Origin: Aphelenchoides besseyi
Lineage: Eukaryota; Nematoda; Chromadorea; Rhabditida; Aphelenchoididae
Length of the DNA: 64,000 bases
Direction of reading: 5' to 3'
Assembly: GCA_024699855.1 (NCBI GenBank)
Contig: JAMPIQ010000002.1
Span: 15,438,001 to 15,502,000 of the forward strand
A program made the position numbers and the translations under genes. Positions 21,595 through 34,000 of this stretch are shown here, one piece after another. The notes under the pieces were generated by a model that saw only the letters and a program-made list of their open reading frames with translations, was not told the DNA's origin and ran no database searches. The stretch's first letter is position 1; each line of letters begins with the position of its first letter.

Positions 21595-24500
21595 ATGCGA
21601 CATTTACACATTGGGTTCTTGATTGCGTGGTTGATTGTGGCTGAAAGCTCGGACGACTGCTACGAATATCCGCATCGACGTCACAAACTGACTCTTGGAG
21701 TTCTTGTGCCCGAAAACTTTCAACATTCCATTGGAGCGTCTGTCGAATTAGCCCTCAAACATGTGCACGCAACACCGAAACTGATTCCCGACTATTGTAT
21801 TGATCTTTTGTATCGAGACACACAAGTATGTAAAGATTCGAAGATCGAAAACACACTTTAATTTTAGTGCAAAACTTCAACGGGAATAAAGTCGATGTTC
21901 GATTTGATGAATGCCGAACGTCGACCGGTGGCATTGTTCGGGAGTATGTGTACGACGGTTAACGAGCCGATTGCAATGGCGGCAAAGTATTGGAACATTT
22001 TGCAAATGTCCTACGCCGAAACTCATGCCAAATTCAGTACGGCCGATGCGAACGAAGTCTATCCGACATTCTATCGAATTGTACCCGGCGATCAGAACAT
22101 CATTTCGGCGCGTTGTCATCTGATTCGACATTACAATTGGACACGAGTTGGAACGATTAAGCAAAGTGACAAACCGCGCTATGCCCTTCCGCACGAAAGT
22201 TTGACAACACAACTTGAGAATCCATACGGTATTCGTGTCGTCTATACGGCAGGTGTTAGTTCCGATCAGCTACAACACATCGGTTATCAGTTGGACGAGC
22301 TGAAAGTGCGTGAATAAACCTCCCGATCTTAAGAACGTTGTTTTAGCGTCGTGATGCTCATATTATCGTCGGCGATTTGGCACCCGAAGTGGCAATTCAC
22401 GTGTTATGCGAAGCATTTGCGAGAGAAATGTACGGCGCAGATTACGTTTGGATTCTACCCGGCTATCATGAAGCTCGTTGGTGGGCCGATATGAACGAAT
22501 CGAATTGTACATTGGAAGAAATCGAACAAGTTCTTCAGAATCATCTCGCCGTTGAATTCTCACCATTTCGTCCCGATCTCAGTCATTCGATTATCTCCAA
22601 TCATACTGTTTCAGAGATTAAAGGGCACATGAAAGGTACTCGTGAGTTATCTCATTGATTATATCAAGATTTTAGATGGTTACTGCACTCAAGACGGTTG
22701 TGAAACGAATGTTTACGGCGCCTATGCATATGATGGTATTTGGTAAGTAAACAGAGCATTGTACGGCTATAACAGTATTATTTTGGGTCTTTGGCGTTAG
22801 CATTGAATGCCAGTCTCTATTCCGAAGAGGGACCACGCGGTGATGAGGAAAGTGCTGAGAAAACGGCGGCACGTTTGTTGGCGTTTATGGGTCACAGCTT
22901 TTTCGACGGTGTAACGGGAACTGTACGATTCGAAAATAACGAACGACTCGGTTTGGTCTCACTGTTTCAATGGCAAAACGGCTCTTATACGAACATTGGA
23001 TATTACGATTCGGCCGATCATGTCTTCGACTTGAACTCCAACACCAGTGAGCTTGCTCTTATTCCATTAATTTTCTCTATAATTTTTTCTAGATTGGATA
23101 CCACCTCGAGATGCAACAATAGTTGTTCGTCAACGACAATACGTGAATTACTTCTTACTTGGCGCTATGTGTTCGATTGCACTTGTCGGTGTTTTGCTTG
23201 CCCTCATGTTTCTATTTATTAACATCAAATATCGAAACCACAAGTATGTTCGTAAGCCTACAATTAGAATAATCGCTTCTTAGATTCATCAAAATGTCCA
23301 GTCCGAATCTAAACAACTTCATTATCATTGGATCGATTTGTGCTTATGTTTCCATCTTTCTGCTCGGACTCGACACACGATTCGTAAGTGCTAAAGCTTT
23401 CGAACGATTGTGCTACGTAAGTTGGTAGAACATGCGACGAATACACGTGACCATTGTTTAGACAAAGACGTGGGTTCTAAGCGTCGGATTCACGTTGGCA
23501 TTCGGATCGATGTTTTCGAAGACTTGGCGTGTGCATTCGATTTTCACGAACATACGAAAAGACAAGAAGGCGATCAAAGATGCTCAGTTGTTCTTAATTG
23601 TTGCCCTTATACTTCTAATCGATGGAGTGATTCTGGGCGCGTGGGCATTTGTTTCGCCGTTTCGCTTCCAAGTCACCGAACACGAGCCAATAGTTCGTAT
23701 TGATAGTTCGATAGAAAACTTAAAAGCAAATTCAGAGACATAAGAACCAACTGATTATTCCTGAGCTTGAACGCTGTCATAGTCATTACTCAATCTTCTT
23801 CCAAGTCATGTTTTACATCATAAAGGGGATGTTAATGGTAAGATTTTGTGGAGTGTTGACTATTGGATTTTTGATTTTTAGATTTTTGGATGTTTCTTAG
23901 CTTGGGAAACCCGAGCCGTGAATGTTCCCGCATTGAACGATAGTAAATACATCGGAATGTCCGTTTACAATGTGGTTGTAATGAGTGTGATTGGTGTGTC
24001 TTTGGCCTTTATTTTGCAGGTATTTTCGAAGTAAAAGATTTAAACGTTGCAAAGTCTTTAGGAAAAAATCAATGAAGCGTTCTTGCTGACAAGTTTTTTC
24101 ATCATATTTTGTACCACATTGACTTTGTGTTTGGTTTTCGTGCCAAAAGTTGTCCAGTTGTTCCGTACACCGCGCGGTACGGATAGTCAACGCTATCGCA
24201 AAGGAATGATGAAGTCGGTGGTTGGAAAAAATAGTGGAGAGAAGTTACACAGACAACTTTCTTTGTAAGGGACTACTTTTGTTATATGCATTATATTGGT
24301 TTCTAGACGAATATCTGAAGGAATCAAAGAAAAGATTACAAGCTTGGAAGAAGAGAATCTGAAGTTACATCAGATCTTGATTACAGTAAGACTCCCTGCA
24401 GTTCATGTCGACAATCTATTTTCAGAGGTCGGCAGAGTTGTGGGACTTACTGGAGCGATTGCGTATGTTGGGCGAAGATAGCAGTAAAATCGTAAAAACC

Positions 24501-24864
24501 TCAGGTTTTCGTTTCGTTGACTATTGTTCGAATATGCAATCTTTCAGGAAGTAAAGCGAGTAGCTTTTGTTGTGTTAGTGCAAGCAACGCCGAACAGACC
24601 TCCGGTTCTCATTACGATGTTGCAACCACCAACGATCCGCAAAGTTCAACCTCAAGCTCGTGGTAAACTGTTTTTGTTTACATAGAAAAAACTCGTTATT
24701 TGCAGTCGTACGGACACGTTCACTTCCTTGTTTCATAGACCTTCTGCTTGTAAGTACCTAAAAACATGAAGAGACTAGAAATTTTAGGCAAATCGATTAT
24801 GGTACGTCAGAAAGCTGAAGGATGGCCGTGGTTAGATCCGAGTGCCAAAAGTACGATGCTCTAA
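21595..24864 (+). CDS. gbb-2: GABA-B receptor subunit 2
   Basis: About 15 exons from ATG 21595 to TAA 24862-24864. A signal peptide ([15 protein letters not shown]) is followed by a Venus-flytrap ligand-binding-type domain ([46 protein letters not shown]). The class C seven-helix core has [57 protein letters not shown] and [21 protein letters not shown] and the loop spacing follow GABBR2 rather than GABBR1. The C-tail has a coiled coil ([32 protein letters not shown]), which in this family pairs with subunit 1 and masks its ER retention signal. A low-complexity Ser tail ends [16 protein letters not shown]. Role: slow GABA inhibition through Gi/o. The final exons join only with phases TG|T and T|GC, which supports the model. 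Confidence 0.9.
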
Positions 24865-25079
24865 GATTTCGAATCGATTATTAAGCTCAGCAAACCAAAT
24901 TCGTGCAATAAAAGTAAAAGTTTATTTGAAAGAGCAGACCGAGTTGAGATCAACAAAATCAGAGATCGAAAGTCAATAAGTTACTACACTACGCAGATGA
25001 TGTTTACAATGATCCTTCAAAATTTTTGGTCGCATTTTACTTTATCGGTAGTTGACTGAAAGTGAATAATGGCTTGATA

Positions 25080-28000
25080 TCATGAGAATGTTGAACAAGG
25101 AGTATGATGTTTCTGACGACGACCGGTGAATGCGTAATAGGCATCGTTCATTTCATCCACAGCATTACCGTATTTTGCTGCTGACTGCGCGATTTCTGTT
25201 CGTCGTCGCACACTTCCATTACCATCTAAAGGCGTCATATCACGACTCATGTTGGAAGACGAAGTTTCGCGTCTGAACATGTCTTCATCGGCCAACAACG
25301 GACGAGGCATCGGCGGTACGGGACTTAGAATTTGTGGAAGTTGAAGTGAACGTTGTAATGTATGGTGAACATAAGTCTCATTTAACATCATATCAGGCAT
25401 CCATTCTTGCGATGAGACATGATCGTTGTGATCGGCTAAAGATATCAGACCTTATTAACAAGCATCGTGCTTTTGCTCTTACATTGTTTGAGTTTATGTA
25501 ACAACGGAGACTGAAAATCCACATCACACGGTTGAGTTTTTGCCGTCGAGTTCTCGTCGTTGAGCCAAAACTCAGATTTGCGGTTCGGATTACCCTGAAA
25601 AATGATAGTGATGAGAAATTTAACGGATTATACATACCTCTTTCGATAAGAAGTTTGCCCAAATAAACACGTAGATTGAAACGAAAACGAGAAGTATGTT
25701 CGAAGCGGCTTCCATGAAGATCGGATAGTTGGATAAGACGCTCAAATTGTACAACGACAAACCCACGTACGATGCACACAAAACGGCCTGAAAGAACATT
25801 GCAACAGCAATCTCAAGATTGTGCAACTCACCAACACACTTAACCATAACAGTAATCTACGCAGCCGAAACTTGACGACAATCATTTCGTATTGATTGTG
25901 CAACGAAATAAGAAACGAAGTGGCCAGTGCGTAGAAATTGAGTAGAAGAAACAAAACCATCGGTCCGACAATGAACCACAAGTTCATGTTCGCAACACTC
26001 AATCCGCATCCCGAGCTGAGCATGAAAGTTGCCGTCGAAATCAGACACGGCAAAATCAGTCCGATCGAAAAGCACAACGTCAAATTGATTTCTATTTTCT
26101 CTTCGATCAACAGTCGATAGACATGTAGAATGAGAACGAAAAGCCAAACGAACTCCGATGAGATCGCATACGTGAGAACGGCGTTTCGTACCGTACAGAA
26201 CATCTGAAAACGAAATGAATAAACTAAACAATTGCAATCAAACTTACGGTACTAAACGAGATCTTCTGCAATATGAACAAAACCGCTGAGCTCAACATAA
26301 ACGACAGAATAAACGAAAAGCGAATCAAACGCATGTGAACGTCGGTCCGAAAGAGTGTGGCCAACAATGATAATAGACATAGAAAGAGAGCGAATGCCGC
26401 ACTTAAAGGTGCGGTGTACGGAAGTTTGTTGGCCAACGCAAATTGAATCAGAGCTCCGTTGTCGGGTTTGATAAGAACAGTGAAGATACCACCATTCGAA
26501 TTCGTTGCCGTTTTCCCAACAACAAATTGACAGGTTGCATGACTTCGATTCAAACCAATCAACTGCCCGTCGCTTGACGTCCATTCGAATGTTGCCGTCG
26601 GGAAATCACCGTCAAAGAATTCTGTTCTTCTTCCAATTATTGGGCTTATGGTTTCGGCTCGTACACATTCCGGATACTTCCAACCGACATCAACATCGAG
26701 TGTATAAATCAGTTGAACGGAATCGTCGAATGTCGAGGACGATGTTTCATTTCTGTGCGCAAATTGAATCAATACAACGTCGGAAGCTTTCTCATTGACC
26801 GAATTCTGACGTAATATCGCGTAGAAAAGAGTAGCGTTTGATGTTCGAGTTGCTATTGTAACGTGATTTGTGTTTGATGAATGTTCCGAAACACTTGTGA
26901 GTTTACGAAAATTACGCATCAAAAAAGAGTCTTCTTTGTTGACAAGCAGTTCAATGGCGAAATCTAAAGGTGTGAATTTTCAAAGTCGTGAAGCAGCAAC
27001 TTTTATACTCACCCAACTTATAACCCGAGTAGTGGAATGGTCGCAAGTAGGGCATTTTGGCATGTTGTACACTCAATGCCGTTCCATAGTCGTATAACTG
27101 TCGTACCATGCCCATCCATTGAGCTTCGTTCAATTGTTGGTCTAAGACCTGATCGGCTATCGCTAAGACCAAACGCGTGAACTCGAAATCACGGATATGT
27201 TCCTGGCTTGCGATCGGTTCACTTAACATCAAAGCCAACGTCTCTACGACAATATCCAAATTCCGGCCCTGCATGTAGTTGTAAGCAGTTTTTGTTGTGT
27301 TGAGAAGTTTCGCGGCCAATTCGAAGAATTCCGTTGTTTCCAACTTCTGAATGTTCTCCATTCGTTTGCTTAATTCATATAACTCGGGAATCGTGCAATT
27401 GTACGAACGAACAGGCGACCATTCGCCGTCGGATTGACATTTGCGTGTTGCGATTCCGAGTTGATTGCCGGCGCACGATTGACGTGCCACGGCACCGCGC
27501 ATCGTCGACGTCCATTGAATTTGATCCTGAATGTTGGCGGGACATCGATCGCGTACTTCTATGCACTTCAATGATCGCCGTTCCAACAGAAATCGTACGC
27601 CGTTGACGGCGGTTCGATTGCAACGATCGCAACGTCGACCGATCGCTTCGCCTTGACATGAACATTGGCCGGTGGTTGGATGGCAGGTGGGCGTTTCGCT
27701 TCCATAGCCGCATTCACAGGGAACACAACGATCAATCTGAAAATTGCGTTGTTACATCGTCTTCTATTTCGCTGCCGCATTTTCACCACCAACCGGGTGG
27801 TTTGTTTTAGCCGTGAATTCGTGATTCTTTTCACTACCAAAATGCGTGGCTTGATTCCGTTTGCCGTTTTCAGAGCAATGTCCATAGCCAACGCCAACGC
27901 AACTGTGGAGGCCAGAAGCGAGCGTTTGCGTCGCGTTCAAGAGCTCTTCGACTTGCAGTCGGTTCGTGGTCTGACCGAAGAGGAACAAGACGAGTTGTAC

Positions 28001-31000
28001 AATCATTCATCAGCAAAACCCCTCGTATCGTTGGAACAGAAGCAACCAGACGCGTTTGCGGTCGTCGACAACTCGGAGTCCAATGACGATTACAATCACA
28101 ACATCGACGGTGAATATTCGCGAAACAACAGATTTCAAGAGAGCGGTCGCAATTATCGTCAATTGGCAGCATACAAGAACTTAACTTCGCCTCAATTCAG
28201 TCAGAACTCGTCATTCAATAGCTCCGGAGATCGGCCTACGAAGCGTCCAATCTCTAAAGTGAGTTCAAAACTCCAAATAAGGTTTATTGAACGATTCTGT
28301 TTAGATTCAACTTCTCGGTGACACTGTGGCTATTCGACGCTGCCAAATGAATCACATTTGGGAACAAGTACGTGACTATCGACCTGCCGGCTTGCAATGC
28401 GAAGGCGTGATTGTTGCTCTCGGTCCGAAACACTACGAAGATTCGAAGGAGCTACAAACTCTTCGAATCGGTGATCGTGTTCTTATTCCGAATCATTCCG
28501 GTGTCACTCATTCTCTACCGGACAGCTCGCTAATTTTCGAACTATTTCGTCGTCAGGATATTTTGGCTCTATTGACTTAACATTTCAATTGTCCATTTCT
28601 TATAATAGTAAATTGCTTAAGGACAGATATTGTAAAAAATAAAGAGATCTCCGTGCGAATACATGATTTTTGGGTCTCCAAAGAACTTACTTGCAAGAAA
28701 GTACCGGCGGAACAACGACAATCACCGGTTTGCTCGTCGCATTGTTCCATGAATCCACGATCAGTTCGACAATTACATTTCTGACATTCACCAAATCGCC
28801 CAAACCAACCGCTGGGACAACGAGCTGTGGGCAATAGGCTTTCGCAGTTTCGCCCGCCGACACCTTCGGGACATGCGCACTCGTAGCCATTGATACTCGT
28901 ATTCGATCGGATACAAACTCCCGTTCGACAAATGTCACGTATTGTGCAGACATCAACACACGTATCGCCAAAATATCCAACTGCACAACGACACTGATGT
29001 CGATCCCACTGTCTGATGCAAGTGCTCATTGTTGGACAATTGCGTTCTGTACAGGTATTAGGAACAATACATCCAGGTTTTGTCTTCGACTGATCGTGTA
29101 CTTTCAACGAAATGCCTCCAAATGCGACATTCCGAATACACCCAATGAATTGCTGTGGATATGCCATTGATGGTGCGTTTCCCGAATATAAATGTTGGGC
29201 TCGCAATTCGTGATTTGATGGGAGACTTTGAAGTTGCTGAAACTTCCTTATTACAAACTTCGTTTCGAAGTTACTGACCTTCTTGTAAATGTGATCGATT
29301 ACAACATTTGCGTCCTTGAAGTCGATGGACACCGAGTGCCAGTTCCCATCGGCCAGATCGCCATTAGGCAAAAAGTATTGTTCATTGCCCAAACGAATCG
29401 ATCCGTGACCGCTTTCCAACTGAAAATTCTCTATCAGAAATCGAAATGATTGATAGAAACCAACGGAAAACAAAAACACATGAGACTTCAATTCGAACTC
29501 CATTACAACGATCTGGACTTTGCGTTCGCGAGTTCGAAACTCGAAATGGAAAACTGAGTCACGAGTTTGTGTCGGCAGACGCCAAATCACGTGCGATTCC
29601 TCGGACATCAATGTCAACGGATTAGAAGTCTCTACAATATGTTTGCAAGTTAGAAGTTAGTCGAACTGATAACCAACCTAAACTACATGGTTTATTGGAA
29701 TGCAATCGATGAGCACATTTGCAGACGTGACCTTCCCACATGTCCGTACATTTCGCTCCGTCTGCGCAAGGACTCTCCGATTGACACAAATCGGGACGAA
29801 AACGTCGACATCCGGCCTTCACATCACCGACGTGTTCCATCTGTTCGATGCTGGAGAAGTGAATGAAACGTGAATCAATGTGTAAATCGCGAATACAACC
29901 GCCGAAACCCGAAGACGAAGTCTCATGTTTGGCGATCGGATTGCCACCGAGATAGACGACAGGTCGCACATCGAAAAATCGATTGCACGGCATCGAAAGA
30001 TCGTCCCGACATCGTGATGGAAGTTCGATTGTCGCCTCAACGGCACATTGTTTATATCCGAGTGGAGTGGCAAAGCGCAGTGCCAAATCGGCATCACAAT
30101 CATCTAACCACATCCGAAAGGTCTAAAGATTTTCCATTCAGTTCGTATACTCTTTTTGTTTAAATTACCCAGTTTTGAAAATGAACGCTCAGTCGATGCC
30201 ATTTGCCATCAGCTACTCGATTTTCCTTCCATTCGGGCAACAACATTTGAAGTTCGTTCTGATTGCCGAATGAGGCTCGTAGCTGCGGTACGCCACGAAT
30301 TGAGATCTCGATAAAATCCCCCTTCTCGTTCGAATCATGTGAGTAGTGGGATGCGAAGAGAAGAATCGCATTTTGATTCATAGTCGCAAACTCGAAACTC
30401 AGCTCCCATTCCAAACGTCCGAGTTGGGCGGGAACAGCGATGAACGACGGTGATTCGACTCCAAACGAAATCGATCGCAAACGACATTGCTGATCGGTGT
30501 CCAGTTTGTGCCATTTACAGTTCCGACAAAACTGCTGTCGATCGACCAGATGACAAGTCGAATCGGAGTAGCACGAATTCGGCATGCAGGTGTCGACTTG
30601 AAGTGAAAGTTCGCAGTGTTTGCCTGAAGTTATCGGCTTATCTGTTACAATATGCACGATGTTGCTATTTCTGATCGATCTTTCAAGATAACAATTTTCG
30701 TTCTTTACTCTAACGACTTCTTTTGCGCGCTTAATCCATTCCCCATACAATTAATTCAACGTGCAAAAGTTCATTCACACACGAACAGATGTTCTTCGTC
30801 CACGATCTAATCCATCCGAGAGCGTAATTAGCTGAAGGACTTTCCACGAGAAGTTTACTCCGCATTCTCGTCCTAATCCCGTTCAAGTGTGTTCCAGGAC
30901 CGAACAAACATCTGCGTTCGTGTAATTCGACTGTTCAGTGGCAATCGAATTATGCAATTCTTCGAAATGACAGTTCAGTTCCCATTAGATTTCATTAAAG

Positions 31001-34000
31001 AACGAACTTCGATGGCTATTTGCATTTCATCGAAACTGACAACTCCGAGATGTCAATTGACGTTCGTTGAAAATCTGAGTGGCGCAAATTACGACCGTTG
31101 AACGAAAATTTCATGGGGCCATCGCGAAAGAGAAACGTCGTATCTTGTTTTCGCGCGGCCTCAAAACCCGTGAATGCTGGTCGTATGCGAGAGCAAAGTG
31201 GTCGTTTAGGTTCCCAAGGGAAAGTTCGAAATTGAATTCGGCAATCGTTTGCCGTCGCGGGGTGCCAAGCGATTGCTAATTTGTTTAGCGCCTCGGAGAG
31301 CCTTCGGCGCCCTGTTGATTGTTTACCACAGATGCGGCTAATTAACCTCAACGATGGACGTCGTCGTAATTGTTAATACACTTTGATGCTTTCGGGACTT
31401 TCACTCATTAGTCTACATGCAAATTGATTTGGAGAGCTCCGCTCAAATTGGCAACAAGTCAACGGGACCTCTCGAGATGCACAGCAATCAATTTTCGTTT
31501 ACAGTCAATCGATTAGGTCCCTAGAAATGAGTGCGCGAAAGTCGGAGCTCATGCAAAGAAGAATTAAGCCGCGCGACAGATGTTCCATTTTTGTTCGTCC
31601 ACTTTGAAAGAATATTTGCAGAGGAAAGTGGATTAGACAAATGAAAGTGGAAGTCCATTTTGTGCGATCGAAAACGCTCCAACGAATTTCCCGAGTTGCC
31701 GGAACACTTTGCCAGCGTGTCCGCTCCGAACAGATGTTCGGTATCGGAGGTCAATTCGTTGAAGGGTGCCGACAAAATATCGCTAATTAATTTAGAGGTT
31801 CGTGATTTACGTAATGAAAAACTGTTACTGTAACGTTGGGAGACCAACTAACCAGTTCGATCCGGTGGACATTCGCAGCGATATCCGTTTTCCAAAGCTA
31901 CGCAACTGCTGTTGTTCAAGCAGCTGTGGGAGAAACACGGATTGAGACGTTGATTGCAAGTACCCGGCAATTCTGTCGTAGCTAAATGAACGTTTAATGA
32001 AAGAAATTTTGGTAAAAACCAACTTGTAAACCCGGACGGACATTCGCAAGCGAACGATCGCATCGTCGGCAACGAACGGAAGATGAAGTTGTCGGTCTCG
32101 TGAATGTGCGGTCGTTGTTGTCGCACGTACTTCAATGATCGCCGACATTGCTGATAGTAGGGACACGGTTCGTTGACACAAAGCTCGTCGTGTACGACGC
32201 GAATCACGTAGTCGAAATCGATGAATCGGTGCTCATTAGCGTTCTCGATCTTCCATGCGCTGAAACACGTCGTTAATGTTTTGGAATCGTGTTTTTAATC
32301 TTCAAATTTGTATGAGCATGTCAATCAGCTGGTTGTGAAAATCAAATTTGAGGTTTGGTTTTTTCCATTGAGTTAACTTTTTGCATCAATTCGCTCGCTA
32401 AACTGCAACAACGTTTTTGAAGGTCCCCATGTTGCGTGGACAAAGGCGTAAACACTTGATTGAATTTGCGCCGAATGGACATACGAGTGGTCGGAAGTGA
32501 GCGGAAATGTTGTCGAAAAAACGAAAGCCGACACGTCGTGTTGTCCACTTCAGTTTGCAACGATTATTCTGATCGACGCGTAACGAAGCTCATTTTCATT
32601 GCGCTAAAGATGTTTACGACACACAAGGGCTTCTCGAAGCCAATCACAATAAATGTAACAATTTTGGTCCTGCGAGAACTTACTTTATCGGTATTTCGTC
32701 TTTCGAGACAAAGAAACTGACGTTTAGTTTTTTTGTATCTCCAAGATCCGAGGCCTCGATTCCGAAAACGCGGATATCGTCGGGAATCCATGAGGAATCG
32801 ATTGCCGAGATGGTCGAAAGAAAACGATTAAAGACGTTTGCTTCGAGAAAGGAATCAACTGTCAATTCGGGCAACTCGACGGTAATCGAATTGCGTAAAG
32901 CGATGTCGTCAACCGAGACGTAAATGATCTGACAGATCGCACAAATGGTGTTCGGTCCATCTGATACGCAGGCTTTTGTGTTCAGATTCAGCTGACGACG
33001 CCACGTGCTTTTCAACTTCAATGCTCCGGAAAAAGATTCCACTTCGAGAAGTTCATTCGACTCCAAATAGTATTCTAACGTGGCGTTTTGATCGGGATCG
33101 CTGTAAATCGGGAGTTCTATTCGACAGAAGAATCAAGCTTACAATGCGGGAATATTTCCAACTTTTGTTACGATCGTTGGCTCGGCTTCAAAGTCGGCAA
33201 TTAGGACAACAAAATCGTTTAGCTGGGGTTTGTTGTCATTGACCTAAATGATGAGATTGAAACTAAAACTGAGGGTGAGGCTTACATCGCTAACATGAAT
33301 CGTGACTGGAACCGTCGAACTTAACTGACCACTAAACGTCTGTAGCTCAATTTGAAATACAATCAAAACCGACCTTGATGCTTGAAGTTCAACGAAGTAC
33401 TTGTTCACCTTTGACTCGTAGTCAAATTCGGTTCGTGTTTTCAATCGTACAACGCCGTTTTGTTGGGCGTCGGCTTCAATTTCGAAGAGTTTGGCGTCGG
33501 CTCCACCGAATATTTTGAACACGATTATCGCATTCGATCCCAAATCGGCATCGTGAGCGATCAGTGTACCCACAACAGAGCCAACCGGAGAGTTCTCAGC
33601 TATCCAAAGATCGTAGCGCGATTGTTGGAAAGCCGGGGCGTTGTCTTGAACATCTTCCAATTCGATTTTGACTGTCACATTACTGGACAACGACGGCTCT
33701 CCGCGATCACGTGCAATCACCGTTAAAGTGTAACTGCAAATGGGGTGAATTGATTCTTCAGTTAGGACAAAAGTACCTGGGAATTGTTTCCCGATCCAAA
33801 GGTTTGTTTATCCGCAACAATCCTGACGTACGATCCAAACGGAAGTTGTCCATACGTACGAGCAAATCACTATCGTCGAGGTAGTAGTCGACAATACCAT
33901 TTGCTCCTTCGTCGTCGTCTGTTGCTTTCAACTGCAGAAAACTCGTACCGACAGGCATATCTTCAGCAATTGATGTTTGATAGAACGATCGTTCGAATGT

